Shown: positions 17,876-28,474, counted from the first letter of the stretch. The stretch: DNA of 64,000 nucleotides from Pseudomonas asiatica (GCF_009932335.1 NZ_BLJF01000003.1:682001-746000); one strand, 5' to 3'. Notes: generated by a model not told the origin, from the letters alone. A program made the numbers and translations.

Positions 17876-18454
17876 ATGTTGAAAAAGACTTTTGCCGCTC
17901 TGGCGCTCGGTACCGCTCTGCTCTCCGCCGGCCAGGCCATGGCTGCCGAGTACAAGATCGACAAGGAAGGCCAGCACGCGTTCGTTGACTGGAAGATCAG
18001 CCACCTGGGCTACAGCTTCATTCACGGTACCTTCAAGGACTTCGACGGCAACTTCACCTGGGACAGTGCAAAGCCTGAAGCCAGCAAGATCAACGTCGAC
18101 CTGAAAACCGCCAGCCTGTGGTCGAACCACGCCGAGCGTGACAAGCACATTGCCAGCGCCGACTTCCTCGACGTGAAGAAGTATCCCGAAGCCAAGTTCG
18201 TCTCCACCAGCGTCAAGCCGACTGGCGACAAGACTGCTGACGTGACTGGCGACCTGACCATGCACGGTGTGACCAAGCCGGTCACCTTCAAGGCCACTTT
18301 CAACGGTGAAGGCAAGGATCCATGGGGCGGCGAGCGCGCTGGTTTCAACGCTACCACCACGCTGAACCTGAACGACTTCGGCATCAAGGGCCCGGGCGCT
18401 ACCTCGCAGACCCTGGACCTGGATATCAGTGTTGAAGGTGTGAAGCAGAAGTAA
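17876..18454 (+). CDS. YceI family periplasmic protein
   Basis: A 192-residue protein with a clear signal peptide ([20 protein letters not shown], cleavage after AMA near residue 24) and a YceI lipocalin-like beta-barrel: [20 protein letters not shown], the [12 protein letters not shown] segment, and the [18 protein letters not shown] end. The family binds polyisoprenoids such as ubiquinone-8. A strong ribosome site AGGAAGGAAGTAAGG precedes the ATG. It is in an operon with the cytochrome b561 gene, followed by a REP pair. Confidence 0.94.
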   Translation: MLKKTFAALALGTALLSAGQAMAAEYKIDKEGQHAFVDWKISHLGYSFIHGTFKDFDGNFTWDSAKPEASKINVDLKTASLWSNHAERDKHIASADFLDVKKYPEAKFVSTSVKPTGDKTADVTGDLTMHGVTKPVTFKATFNGEGKDPWGGERAGFNATTTLNLNDFGIKGPGATSQTLDLDISVEGVKQK

Positions 18455-18471
18455 TTCTTACCTGCTGAAAA

Positions 18472-18585
18472 CCGAGGGGGCCGCTTTGCGGCCCTATCGC
18501 GACACAAGGCCGCTCCTACAGGGATTTACGTAACCCTGTAGGAGCGGCCTTGTGTCGCGATAGGGCTGCGAAGCAGCCCCCTCGG
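18472..18585. repeat. REP inverted pair between convergent yceI-like gene and rhlE
   Basis: Long near-perfect inverted repeat: CCGAGGGGGCCGCTTTGCGG then CGACACAAGGCCGCTCCTAC on the left, and the mirror on the right ending GCAGCCCCCTCGG. Arms of about 50 bp face each other across about 14 bp. Placed exactly between two convergent genes, it could serve both as a transcription terminator. Confidence 0.85.
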
Positions 18586-18593
18586 TGCTTCTG

Positions 18594-20477
18594 TCAGCCC
18601 TTGCGGGTCAACAGCGCCGGGCGCTCACCGCGCGGGCGGCTCGGCAGATCATCCAGCTGCTCAGGCGTCGGGTAACGGTCGAGCTTGGATTCCTTGCGGA
18701 TGATCACTGGCTGTTTTTCCGGCTGGCGCGGGTTGCGAACGGCTGGCTCTTGCCGGGCAGCATCGTCACGGGCCGGGCGGCCACGGCCACCCCCATCACG
18801 ACGGGCACCGCCACCGTTGTTAGCGCGGGCTGGACGTTTCTCGCCGCCACCGCCGTTGCGCTGCTGGCCGCTGTTGCGACCTTGGCCACCGGTGTTGCTG
18901 CGGCCATTACCCTGGCCCTGACCTTGGCCGGCATTGGCACCCGGGCGACGATTCCGGCCCTGGTTCTTGCCCTGGTACGGGCTGACATAGTCGGCACGGT
19001 TGCCGAAGTTGTCGATATCGTCGTCCAGGAACTCTTCAGGATCACGGTCGGCAGGCACTTTCGGCACGCTGCCGTTGCTGGCCTGCTGTTGCTGCTGGCG
19101 TGGCTTCTTGTCACGCGGCTTGCGTTGCTGCTGTTGCTTGTCGCCGCTCTTTTCCTTGTCGGCCGGCTTGTCCGCAGCCTGTTGCTTGGCCTTGCCTTTA
19201 TCCTTGCCCTTGTCCTTGCGGCCGCCGTTGGCGTCTTTGCCGCCTTCGCCGCGGGCCTGCTGGTTACGGCCACCACGGCCATTGTTCTGCTGGCGTTCGC
19301 GTACTTCAGGCTTTTCTGCTTCAACCTGGCTGGCGTCGAAACCCATCAGGTCGCCGTCAGGAATCTTCTGCTTGGTTACCCGCTCGATGCTCTTGAGCAG
19401 TTTCTCTTCATCCGGCGCGACCATGGAAATGGCCTCGCCCGAACGCCCGGCACGGCCGGTACGGCCGATACGGTGGACGTAGTCTTCCTCTACGTTCGGC
19501 AGCTCGAAGTTGACCACGTGCGGCAGCTGGTCGATGTCCAGGCCACGGGCGGCGATGTCGGTGGCGACCAGTACGCGCACGCTGTTGGCCTTGAAGTCGG
19601 CCAAGGCCTTGGTGCGAGCGTTCTGGCTCTTGTTGCCATGAATTGCGGCGGCGGTCAGGCCGTGCTTTTCCAGGTACTCGGCCAGGCGGTTGGCGCCGTG
19701 CTTGGTGCGGGTGAACACCAGTACCTGTTCCCAGGCACCCTGGGTGATCAGGTGCGCCAGCAGCGCGCGCTTGTGGCTGGCGGGCAGGCGGTAGACGCGC
19801 TGCTCGATACGCTCGACGGTAGTGTTCGGCGGGGTGACCTCGATTCGCTCCGGGTTGTGCAGGAGCTTGTCGGCGAGGTCGGTGATGTCCTTGGAGAAGG
19901 TGGCCGAGAACAACAGGTTCTGGCGCTTGGCCGGCAGGCGGGCGAGGACTTTCTTGACGTCATGGATGAAGCCCATGTCGAGCATGCGGTCGGCTTCGTC
20001 CAGCACCAGGATTTCCACGTGGGCCAGGTCAACCTTGCCTTGGCCGGCCAGGTCGAGCAGGCGGCCAGGGCAGGCGACCAGCACGTCCACACCCTTGGCA
20101 ATGGCCTGGATCTGCGGGTTCATGCCGACGCCGCCGAAAATGCAGGCGCTGACCAGTGGCAGGTCACGGGCATAGACCTTGAAGCTGTCATGCACCTGGG
20201 CTGCCAGTTCGCGGGTCGGGGTCAGGACCAGCACGCGAGGTTGGCGCGGGCCATGGCGCTGCGACTTGTCGGGGTGGCCGGCCGGGAACAGGCGCTCGAG
20301 GATCGGCAGGGCGAAACCGCCGGTTTTACCAGTACCTGTCTGTGCGGCGACCATCAGGTCGCGGCCTTGCAACACGGCGGGAATCGCCCGCTGTTGCACG
20401 GGGGTCGGCTGGGTATAGCCCGCAGCCTCGATAGCGCGGACAAGAGCCTCGGAGAGACCGAGGGAAGCAAAGGACAT
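18594..20477 (-). CDS. rhlE: DEAD-box ATP-dependent RNA helicase RhlE
   Basis: A 627-residue DEAD-box helicase. Motifs in order are the Q motif [14 protein letters not shown], motif I AQTGTGKT, Ia PTRELAAQV, motif [13 protein letters not shown], motif III SATF, motif [13 protein letters not shown] and motif [12 protein letters not shown]. After about residue 385 comes a long low-complexity, basic tail rich in Gly, Asn, Gln and Arg, typical of RhlE in Pseudomonas and probably used for RNA binding or condensation. RhlE acts in mRNA turnover and cold growth. The ATG at 20477 ([20 protein letters not shown]) matches the family start. Confidence 0.95.
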   Translation of the reverse strand: MSFASLGLSEALVRAIEAAGYTQPTPVQQRAIPAVLQGRDLMVAAQTGTGKTGGFALPILERLFPAGHPDKSQRHGPRQPRVLVLTPTRELAAQVHDSFKVYARDLPLVSACIFGGVGMNPQIQAIAKGVDVLVACPGRLLDLAGQGKVDLAHVEILVLDEADRMLDMGFIHDVKKVLARLPAKRQNLLFSATFSKDITDLADKLLHNPERIEVTPPNTTVERIEQRVYRLPASHKRALLAHLITQGAWEQVLVFTRTKHGANRLAEYLEKHGLTAAAIHGNKSQNARTKALADFKANSVRVLVATDIAARGLDIDQLPHVVNFELPNVEEDYVHRIGRTGRAGRSGEAISMVAPDEEKLLKSIERVTKQKIPDGDLMGFDASQVEAEKPEVRERQQNNGRGGRNQQARGEGGKDANGGRKDKGKDKGKAKQQAADKPADKEKSGDKQQQQRKPRDKKPRQQQQQASNGSVPKVPADRDPEEFLDDDIDNFGNRADYVSPYQGKNQGRNRRPGANAGQGQGQGNGRSNTGGQGRNSGQQRNGGGGEKRPARANNGGGARRDGGGRGRPARDDAARQEPAVRNPRQPEKQPVIIRKESKLDRYPTPEQLDDLPSRPRGERPALLTRKG

Positions 20478-20696
20478 GGGCAATCCTGTTCTCGTGTGGG
20501 CTGGGCCCGTTTGGGATGTTCTGCCTGGCGCGACGGGCATCGGTGGGATGCGATCGCGTCCGGTCCAGCTGGGCTTTCACTGCACATCCGGGTAGCAGAG
20601 GGTGGACGCGAAAGTGCGTCGATGCCGATCGGGATGCCTGTTGCGAGGCCGAGCGTCCGGGCGTGAGCCGGGCGGGAAGGCCCGAGTATAACAGAG

Positions 20697-21485
20697 CTAT
20701 CGCGCTGTGCTGCTTTCCTGCTGCTCAACGGCGTTGAGAATGTTTCCGATGTCGCCTGTGTAGCGGTTGCTGATCGCTGCATAGGCCGGTTCCTGCTTGA
20801 AGCGCCGCAGTTCCACGGCGAAGGCCTGGGCCAGTGCCTCCCGCCCTGGCTTGCGCGCCAGCGCCAGGTACTGGGGCTGGCGGCTGATCACCAAGGGCAG
20901 CTCCTCGACCTGCTTTTGGAGGCCCAGATGCCGCAGCAGGTAATGGCCGACCTTGCGGTCGGTGATTGCCAGATCGATGCGGCCCAGCATCAGCTTGCCG
21001 AAGTTGGCTTCATGGGTAGGTGCAGCTTCGCGCCGGAAATGTACGGCTTCGTTGAAAGCGGCACCGTAGGCGTAGCCGGGTGAGGTGCCGACGGTGAGGC
21101 CGGCAAGGTCATCGAGAGTCTTGACGGCATGGCGTCGAGTGCGGGCGTGGAACAGGACGAACTCTACCTCCGACATGGGCTCGGGGGCGTACACCAGGTA
21201 GTGCTGGCGCGACTCGTTCTGGAAGATATCCATGATGCCGTCGGCCAAGCCCTGCTCGATCATTGCCAGGCAGCGCTTCCACGGCAGGAACTCCCACTCC
21301 ACCTCGACGCCAAGGCGCTCGAACACCTGGGTGGTGACTTCGTAGTCGATGCCGCGCGGTTGGCCGTCGTGCTGGTACGCATAAGGTGCCCAGTCGTCGG
21401 TCACCAGGCGCAGGCGCTCGCCCAGGGCCAGCGGGCTCAGGCAGGCGAGCAACAGGATCCAGAACAGACGGGCGACGTGTGGCAT
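20697..21485 (-). CDS. Periplasmic substrate-binding protein (SBP family 3 type), orphan
   Basis: A 262-residue protein with a signal peptide (about residues 1-22, MPHVARLFWILLLACLSPLA) and an amino-acid-type periplasmic binding fold: LRLVTDDWAPYAYQHDG, GIDYEVTTQVFERLG, and the lobe-crossing segment LAGLTVGTSPGYAYGAAFNE. No permease or ATPase genes are adjacent, so it may serve a distant ABC system or act as a sensor accessory; the ligand cannot be read from the sequence. It is followed by rhlE downstream on the same strand after 219 bp. Confidence 0.8.
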   Translation of the reverse strand: MPHVARLFWILLLACLSPLALGERLRLVTDDWAPYAYQHDGQPRGIDYEVTTQVFERLGVEVEWEFLPWKRCLAMIEQGLADGIMDIFQNESRQHYLVYAPEPMSEVEFVLFHARTRRHAVKTLDDLAGLTVGTSPGYAYGAAFNEAVHFRREAAPTHEANFGKLMLGRIDLAITDRKVGHYLLRHLGLQKQVEELPLVISRQPQYLALARKPGREALAQAFAVELRRFKQEPAYAAISNRYTGDIGNILNAVEQQESSTAR

Positions 21486-21537
21486 GGCCGGAGATTACGC
21501 GCTCGGCCTGTTCAAGGCCAGTGAGGATGATGTTCTC

Positions 21538-21646
21538 CTGTGCCGGCCTCTTCGCGGGTAAGCCCGCTCCCACAGGATCTCTGCTGGCTTGCAGGCTCGC
21601 GATGTACTTGTGGGCGCGGGTTTACCCGCGAAGAGGCCGGCACAGG
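21538..21646. repeat. REP inverted pair between the binding-protein gene and the glycosyltransferase-like gene
   Basis: GCCGGCCTCTTCGCGGGTAA and its inverted copy ending CGAAGAGGCCGGCACAGG flank about 40 bp. This is the CGCGGGTAAACCCGCTCCCAC class. It lies upstream of the binding-protein gene and just downstream of the minus-strand glycosyltransferase-like gene. Confidence 0.85.
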
Positions 21647-21651
21647 TTTAC

Positions 21652-22722
21652 TCAAGTGTGGGATGACCTCAGCAGGTGCGCCTCGATATCCTTGCGCCGC
21701 TCGCCCAGCGACAGGCGCAACCCCGGGTGGCGCAGGCACTGGCGCAGTTGCTCGGGCTCCACGTGGCCATGGCGGGCGTTGAGGTTTTCCAGGGCCTTGT
21801 CCCACCAGGCCGGCGCGCAGGCGCGGTCGAACTCATTGGGGTAGGGGTAGCAGCCATAAAGCAGCTCGCGGGCGAACTGGCGCTCGTGGCTGGGCAGGGT
21901 CATGCTCAGTGCCTTGTAACCCAGGCGTTGCAGAGCCGGGGGGCGAGGCAACTGGTCATTGACCAGGGACACATCAGCCAGCGCCGCCTGGCTCAGCGGC
22001 TCGTGGCCGTGCTTGCGCAGCCAGGCCTGGATCTTGGCGCGGAACTGCGCCTTGCGGCTCCAGTAGTGGTGGATGACATCTGTGCATTCGGCCAATTCCA
22101 GCGTGCGGTAGGCCGCCACCGCCAGGCAGAACTCCTCGAGGGTATAGGCCTCGCGAGCCAGGGGGTGGAACTCGTCCATCATGGCGATGGAGCGGTCCAG
22201 GGTGCCGGCGTCTTCGACGGTGAGGCCGATCACCCCCGAATTGACCAGTGGCATCTGGCAATCAGCCAGGCCTCTGGACTCGAGGATGGCCAGCAGGTTC
22301 TTGTACAGCAGGCACTTCTGGTTGCTGCCGTAGCGCGCACCGATGGCATTGCACAGCAGGCGGCCAGGGGCTACCCGAGCGAACAGCTCCAGCGGCGACT
22401 TGCGGAAGAAGGTGTCGGTGTCGATCAGCACTGCCAGCGGGTGTTGCTGCAGCACCTGGCGCAACAGCACATGCTTGCTGCGAAAGTGATAACCGTGAGG
22501 CGCGTTCCATGCCTGGCGTGTGGCTTCGTCCAACAGGTGCACGGTGACCGGCAGACCGGCATAGGGCTGCGGGTTGTCGGTGTAAACCTGAATGTCCATG
22601 GCTTCGCCCGTGCCCAGATGGGCGAGGGCGCTGATGATGCTGAAGCAGGCTTCCTGATGGTAGGTTGCCGGGCCAAAAGCCAGGTAGACGAGCTGGGGAC
22701 GCAATGGCTGAGGGGGCTGCAT
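21652..22722 (-). CDS. Probable glycosyltransferase (GT-A type with DxD motif)
   Basis: A 356-residue cytoplasmic protein with no signal peptide or membrane segment. It begins with a nucleotide-sugar-like beta-strand (LVYLAFGPATYHQEACFSI) and has a DxD motif in AVLIDTDTFFRKSP at about residues 97-110. NSGVIGL follows near 165, as in GT8-like families. Activity and sugar are inferred from these motifs only. A TTG three codons upstream could also be used. It sits between metF (upstream, same strand) and a REP pair, and no polysaccharide genes are adjacent. Confidence 0.55.
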   Translation of the reverse strand: MQPPQPLRPQLVYLAFGPATYHQEACFSIISALAHLGTGEAMDIQVYTDNPQPYAGLPVTVHLLDEATRQAWNAPHGYHFRSKHVLLRQVLQQHPLAVLIDTDTFFRKSPLELFARVAPGRLLCNAIGARYGSNQKCLLYKNLLAILESRGLADCQMPLVNSGVIGLTVEDAGTLDRSIAMMDEFHPLAREAYTLEEFCLAVAAYRTLELAECTDVIHHYWSRKAQFRAKIQAWLRKHGHEPLSQAALADVSLVNDQLPRPPALQRLGYKALSMTLPSHERQFARELLYGCYPYPNEFDRACAPAWWDKALENLNARHGHVEPEQLRQCLRHPGLRLSLGERRKDIEAHLLRSSHT

Positions 22723-22754
22723 GGCAGGCAAGACCTGTTTAACCGGAAAATGAA

Positions 22755-22783
22755 TAAGGCTTTAGTCTATGACCAAAGCCTTA
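22755..22783. terminator. Inverted repeat downstream of metF (possible terminator or operator)
   Basis: TAAGGCTTT and AAAGCCTTA form a perfect 9-bp stem with an 11-nt loop in the 92-bp gap between metF and the downstream glycosyltransferase-like gene, both on the minus strand. No T-run follows on that strand, so it could equally be an operator or part of the promoter for the glycosyltransferase gene. Confidence 0.4.
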
Positions 22784-22814
22784 ATCAAATCTTAAACAGA
22801 TTTTGCAAAAAATT

Positions 22815-23660
22815 TCAGCGCGGCAGCTGCAGATTGTTCCAGATCGCCAGGCTCGGCTCGGCCTGGTTCAAGGTGTAAAAGTGCAGGCCCGGTGCGCCAC
22901 CTTGCAACAGCTGTTCGCACATGCCGGTGATCACTTCCTCGCCGAATGCCTGGATGCTGGCGGTGTCGTCGGCATAGGCTTCCAGCTGCTTGCGGATCCA
23001 GCGCGGGATCTCGGCGCCACAGGCGTCGGAGAAACGCGCCAGCTTGCTGTAGTTGGTGATCGGCATGATGCCGGGTACCACCGGGATGTCCACGCCCAGC
23101 TTCTGTGCGCGCTCGACGAAGTAGAAGTAGCTGTCGGCGTTGAAGAAGTACTGGGTGATGGCGCTGTCGGCACCGGCCTTGACCTTGTGCACGAAGTTGG
23201 CCAGGTCAGCCTCGAAGTTGCGGGCCTGGGGGTGCATCTCGGGGTAGGCGGCCACTTCCAGGTGGAAGTGGTCGGCAGTTTCCTGGCGGATGAATTCGAC
23301 CAGGTCGCTGGCGTAGCGCAGTTCGCCACTGGCCATACCCATGCCCGATGGCAGGTCGCCACGCAGGGCGACGATGCGCTTGATGCCTGCAGCCTTGTAT
23401 TCGGCCAGCAGGGCACGCAGTTCGGCCTTGGTGTCGCCTACGCACGACAGGTGCGGCGCGGCAGGTATCTTCACTTCGCTTTCCAGCTGCAGCACGGTGT
23501 TCAGCGTGCGGTCGCGGGTCGAGCCACCGGCACCGTAGGTGCAGGAGAAGAAGTCCGGGTTGTAAGCGGCCAACTGGCGGGCGACGCCCATCAGCTTTTC
23601 GTGACCGGCATCGGTCTTGGTCGGGAAGAACTCGAAACTGTAACGGCGTTCCTGGGACAT
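22815..23660 (-). CDS. metF: 5,10-Methylenetetrahydrofolate reductase
   Basis: MetF reduces methylene-THF to methyl-THF with an FAD cofactor, supplying the methyl group for methionine synthesis. The 281-residue TIM-barrel protein starts MSQERRYSFEFFPTKTDAGH (the SFEFFPPK-type signature). It contains FFSCTYGAGGSTRDRT, RIVALRGDLPSGMGM and ITQYFFNADSYFYFV, the substrate and FAD-binding loops. It lies downstream of ahcY on the same strand, so the two methyl-cycle genes are neighbours, separated by a 166-bp repeat-bearing spacer. Confidence 0.96.
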   Translation of the reverse strand: MSQERRYSFEFFPTKTDAGHEKLMGVARQLAAYNPDFFSCTYGAGGSTRDRTLNTVLQLESEVKIPAAPHLSCVGDTKAELRALLAEYKAAGIKRIVALRGDLPSGMGMASGELRYASDLVEFIRQETADHFHLEVAAYPEMHPQARNFEADLANFVHKVKAGADSAITQYFFNADSYFYFVERAQKLGVDIPVVPGIMPITNYSKLARFSDACGAEIPRWIRKQLEAYADDTASIQAFGEEVITGMCEQLLQGGAPGLHFYTLNQAEPSLAIWNNLQLPR

Positions 23661-23691
23661 CTGGCGTTCCTCTAGCAGCAAGCTTCAAGCG

Positions 23692-23826
23692 GCAGGCTGC
23701 AAGTAAAAGCCAGATCGGTTATGGCCGGCCTGGCTTGGGCATCGTTCAAGATCCTTGATGCTTGAGCTGCAAGCGGCAATGGCACGGTCTGCCTTTGATT
23801 GCCGCTTGACGCTTCAAGCTGGCCGC
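23692..23826. repeat. Imperfect repeats between ahcY and metF
   Basis: This spacer contains several related AGCTTCAAGCGGCAGGCTGCAAG / TGAGCTGCAAGCGGCAATGG / GCCGCTTGACGCTTCAAGCT units in both orientations. They can pair with each other over 15-20 nt. They differ from the REP classes elsewhere in the window. A role in separating or attenuating ahcY and metF transcripts is possible. Confidence 0.55.
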
Positions 23827-25354
<1,528 letters not shown>

Positions 25355-25399
25355 TGGCGGGCATGGCGCCGCTGTGGGCGGCCATGTGAAGCGGCGGAG

Positions 25400-25428
25400 A
25401 TTATAGCCGCGCCCGTCGGCTTGCCCAA
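25400..25428 (-). promoter_or_regulatory. Sigma-70-type promoter of ahcY
   Basis: On the minus strand TTGGGC and a perfect TATAAT are separated by 17 bp. Transcription would start near 25393, giving a leader of about 157 nt that contains the whole SAH riboswitch. Confidence 0.7.
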
Positions 25429-25531
25429 GGTTTTCTGTCGATTAATCGCGACGATAGTCGATGTTCAATGGAGCGGCAGCGGCCGCTCTGCCATCATTGC
25501 TGCACGTTAGCCAAGCAGGTCAGGAGTACAG

Positions 25532-25933
25532 ATGAACTTTCATACCCGCAAGTGGGTTAAACCCGAAGACCTCAACCCAAATGGCACTTTGTTCGGTGGC
25601 AGCCTGTTGCGCTGGATCGACGAAGAGGCTGCGATCTACGCCATCGTCCAGTTGGGCAACCAGCGTGTGGTGACCAAATACATATCAGAAATCAACTTCG
25701 TCAGTGCCTCGCGTCAGGGCGACATCATCGAGCTGGGCATCACTGCCACCGAGTTCGGCCGTACCTCGATCACCCTCAAGTGCGAAGTGCGCAACAAGAT
25801 CACCCGCAAGGCCATCCTCACGGTCGACAAGATGGTCTTCGTCAACCTTGGCGAGGATGGGTTGCCGGCGGCGCATGGGCGGACCGAGATCAAGTACATC
25901 CAGGACCAGTTCCCGGATTCGGCAGTGGAATGA
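25532..25933 (+). CDS. Hotdog-fold acyl-CoA thioesterase
   Basis: A 133-residue single hotdog-domain protein of the YciA/BFIT type. The conserved start of the active-site helix is seen in DLNPNGTLFGGSLLRWIDEE (asparagine and acidic residue of the NxxGxxxGG...D pattern, residues 12-31). It is followed by the strand FVSASRQGDIIELG. It would hydrolyse acyl-CoA in the cytoplasm; chain-length preference cannot be read. It is divergent from ahcY, with an SD-like CAGGAG before the ATG. Confidence 0.9.
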   Translation: MNFHTRKWVKPEDLNPNGTLFGGSLLRWIDEEAAIYAIVQLGNQRVVTKYISEINFVSASRQGDIIELGITATEFGRTSITLKCEVRNKITRKAILTVDKMVFVNLGEDGLPAAHGRTEIKYIQDQFPDSAVE

Positions 25934-25940
25934 ACATTCT

Positions 25941-25959
25941 GGGGCCGCAAAGCGGCCCC
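25941..25959. terminator. GC-rich hairpin between convergent genes
   Basis: GGGGCCGCAAAGCGGCCCC forms an 8-bp stem with a 3-nt loop immediately after the thioesterase stop and 8 bp before the convergent antiporter stop. No strong T-run follows, so termination efficiency is uncertain. Confidence 0.5.
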
Positions 25960-25966
25960 TGCATTC

Positions 25967-27202
25967 TCAAGGCTGAGCGCTCACTTTGCGCACCACCCGC
26001 CCGATGCTCAACCCCTGCACCAGGATCGACGACAGCACCACGATGTAGGTGATCGACAGCAGCAGGTCACGTTCCTCGCCCAGTGGCAGCGACAGTGCCA
26101 GGGCAACCGATACCCCACCGCGCAGGCCACCCCAGGTCAGCACCCGAACCGTGCCCTTTGGCACCGGGCGCCAGCGCCGCAGCAGCACGATCGCCGGGGC
26201 CACGGTCAGCAACCGCGACAGTAGCACCGCCAGCGCCAGCACGCCGCCGGCTACCATGTGCATCCAGTTGAAAGGCAGCAGCAACAGCTCCAGGCCGATC
26301 AACGCGAACAGCAAGGCGTTGAGCATGTCGTCGATCAGCTCCCAGAAGCCGTCCATGTAGCGACGGGTCATGTCGTTCATCGCCAGGTTGCGCCCCAGGT
26401 TGCCGATTATCAGCCCGGCCACCACCATGGCGATCGGCGCCGAAACGTGCAGTTCGTAGCACATTGCCGAGCCGCCGATGACCAGCGCCAGGGTCAGCAT
26501 CACTTCCACCTGGTATTGCTCGACGCTCTTGATCATGCGGTAGGTGGCATAGCCGATCAGGCCGCCGAACAGCACCCCGCCGATGGCCTCGCGGGCGAAC
26601 AGGATCGCCGTATCGGTCATGCTCGGCGTTTCGCCCAAACGGATGATGCCCAGCAACACGGTGAACACCACTACCGCGGTGCCGTCATTGAACAGCGACT
26701 CGCCGACGATCGTGGTTTTCAGTGGTTTGGAGGCGTTGGCGGTACGTAGCGCGCCAAGCACGGCGATCGGGTCGGTGGGCGAGATCAGCGCACCGAACAG
26801 CAGGCAGTAGATCAGCGGCACTTGCCAGCCGAACAGGGCGAACACCCAGTGCGACAGGTAGCCGATGACGACGGTGGCAATCAGTACGCCGACGGTGGCC
26901 AGCAGGCCGATGGGCCAGCGGTAGCTGCGCAGGTCGGAAAGGTTCACGTGCAAGGCGCCGGCGAACAGCAGGAACGCCAGCATCCAGTGCATCAGCAGGT
27001 CATTGAAGTCGATCTGGTTCATCAGCCCTTCGACGCGCGCTTCCAGGCCAGGGAAGCCGATCAGGCTCAGGCCCTGCAGCATCAGGGAAAACAGCAGCGC
27101 CGTGACCATCACGCCGATGGCAGGGGGCAGGCCGATGAAACGGTAATTTACATAGGTGAGGAGGGTGGTGAGGCAGATAAACGCGGCAACTAGTTCAAGC
27201 AT
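25967..27202 (-). CDS. CPA1-type Na+(K+)/H+ antiporter
   Basis: A 411-residue inner-membrane protein with about 12 hydrophobic segments, a monovalent cation:proton antiporter-1 family member. The conserved transport-site region GALISPTDPIAVLGALR is at about 145-161, and VGESLFNDGTAVVVF follows, as in NhaP/YjcE relatives. The start MLELVAAFICLTTLLTYVNY is chosen; a longer upstream reading is non-coding. It probably serves pH or sodium homeostasis. It is convergent with the thioesterase gene. Confidence 0.9.
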   Translation of the reverse strand: MLELVAAFICLTTLLTYVNYRFIGLPPAIGVMVTALLFSLMLQGLSLIGFPGLEARVEGLMNQIDFNDLLMHWMLAFLLFAGALHVNLSDLRSYRWPIGLLATVGVLIATVVIGYLSHWVFALFGWQVPLIYCLLFGALISPTDPIAVLGALRTANASKPLKTTIVGESLFNDGTAVVVFTVLLGIIRLGETPSMTDTAILFAREAIGGVLFGGLIGYATYRMIKSVEQYQVEVMLTLALVIGGSAMCYELHVSAPIAMVVAGLIIGNLGRNLAMNDMTRRYMDGFWELIDDMLNALLFALIGLELLLLPFNWMHMVAGGVLALAVLLSRLLTVAPAIVLLRRWRPVPKGTVRVLTWGGLRGGVSVALALSLPLGEERDLLLSITYIVVLSSILVQGLSIGRVVRKVSAQP

Positions 27203-27344
27203 CCCGAATCCTGTAACAGTGGCTTCCAAGTCGTAACCCGAATGGCTCGGGCAGTTCTTTGATGACCTGGCGCAGGGTTCGGGACACACTATTTGACTGT
27301 GCAGGTAGACCGCGTTTCTGTTGTGAGGTTTCCATCGGGTTTCA

Positions 27345-28160
27345 TCATGCTTCGGTTCTTGCTGTCGAGCACTCATGGCTTTCTGGCTCGACGGGCTGGT
27401 GCTGCAAGCCGGAGCCCGGTAGGGCGACCTCGGCGATTCGTGTCGAGAAGTACCTGTCGAAAGGCTCCCAGTCGGGATATTCCTCGGGCGAGACAGCCAT
27501 TGCCATCAAACGACCTACAAGGCCGCAGATCCAGTCTGCGCATTGCAGGGTCTGGAAGAGGTGGCTTTCGCCCTGCAGCGGCGGCTCTATCAGGCTCCGA
27601 CATTTTTCTGCGGGATCCTCGAACATTGCCAGGGTGCAGGCTTCTACATTTTGCTCACGCCACTCGTTGCCAGCACGCTGCTCATCCAGCAGGAGCATGA
27701 AGGTTGAGCGGGACTGCGTGCAGTAACGATCGATCGTTCGCACCGCATGCAGCAGTTGGCGTCTGAATGTCTTGGTCGCGTCGTGCTGCCTGGCCGGGCC
27801 GGTCTTATGTTCACCCGCATAAATGACATACCCACCAATCTTTCTGATGTGGTTGAGCAGGCGAAACGTTGCCTGTCTCAACGATCGATATTGTGTGACG
27901 TTACGTGTCGTGAATAACTTTGAGCCCTTCTTTTCCCATTGATAGGGAGGGAGGCTTCTGGGGTTTTCATGGTTTATATCCCAGGCAAGTAACTGGCATT
28001 TCAGCTGATAGAAGAAGATGGCGAACTCCCGTACTTCTTCTGCAGGTAGTAGCACCCCACCCAGCCCGAACACTGGACTGGTCTTGAACTGGGTATGAGT
28101 GCGCGAGATGTATTGCCCGACATGGCCGAATTCGTCGAGGTAGGCCACATAATGCGTCAT
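27345..28160 (-). CDS. DUF3800 domain-containing protein
   Basis: A 271-residue soluble protein. The opening MTHYVAYLDEFGHVG, with D9-E10, is the DUF3800 signature. Other conserved acidic motifs are LLLDEQRAG (D159-E160) and LQCADWICGLVGR (D209-W210), consistent with an RNase H-like nuclease fold. The function is not established; such genes are scattered and often carried in variable islands. Base composition here is visibly lower in GC than in the neighbours, and the gene interrupts an otherwise housekeeping region, suggesting transfer. No partner gene is adjacent. Start chosen at the ATG before the motif. Confidence 0.75.
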   Translation of the reverse strand: MTHYVAYLDEFGHVGQYISRTHTQFKTSPVFGLGGVLLPAEEVREFAIFFYQLKCQLLAWDINHENPRSLPPYQWEKKGSKLFTTRNVTQYRSLRQATFRLLNHIRKIGGYVIYAGEHKTGPARQHDATKTFRRQLLHAVRTIDRYCTQSRSTFMLLLDEQRAGNEWREQNVEACTLAMFEDPAEKCRSLIEPPLQGESHLFQTLQCADWICGLVGRLMAMAVSPEEYPDWEPFDRYFSTRIAEVALPGSGLQHQPVEPESHECSTARTEA

Positions 28161-28189
28161 GATTTCTGGGTGTCCTTGGCCCAGAAACA

Positions 28190-28219
28190 CGAAAGCCCGC
28201 ATGCTTGCGCATCGCGGGC
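28190..28219 (-). terminator. Terminator-like stem upstream of the DUF3800 gene
   Basis: On the minus strand GCCCGCGATGC, a short loop and GCATGCGGGC are followed by TTTCG, which resembles an intrinsic terminator with one bulged base. No minus-strand gene ends here, so it may be a remnant of a rearrangement or a leader structure. Confidence 0.35.
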
Positions 28220-28445
28220 CTCGGAAGGTAGGCACGGGTAACCCCATGCGTTACGGCGATCCTAATCCTGGAAAGCCTGAAGCGTCAATCGCGTTTCGTA
28301 AGCGAGTGTGTTTCCGTTTGGGTGGCCGCCTTGAGGTATCACGCGTTTCCATGCGGCACAGCGAGCGATGAGTGTATTGCGTTTTGGGGTAAGCCCCGGC
28401 TTGCAAGGCGTATTGAAACTTCCACAGAGTTTGTAGTCTTTCTCC

Positions 28446-28474
28446 TTAGTCGTACCTTTTACCCAATGTATAGT
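28446..28474 (+). promoter_or_regulatory. Candidate sigma-70 promoter of the DMT transporter gene
   Basis: TTAGTC and TATAGT spaced by 17 bp lie 41 bp before the proposed GTG start of the transporter. The assignment rests on the boxes only. Confidence 0.4.

Noticed and set aside
18585..20666. Long open frame on the plus strand opposite rhlE (about 690 codons)
   Set aside because: It is the antisense of rhlE; the composition is Val/Leu/Ala-rich from codon shadowing, it has no family resemblance, and rhlE on the minus strand has all helicase motifs.
27293..27700. Plus-strand frames opposite the 3' part of the DUF3800 gene
   Set aside because: No SD and no recognisable family; the DUF3800 frame on the minus strand carries the conserved motifs.
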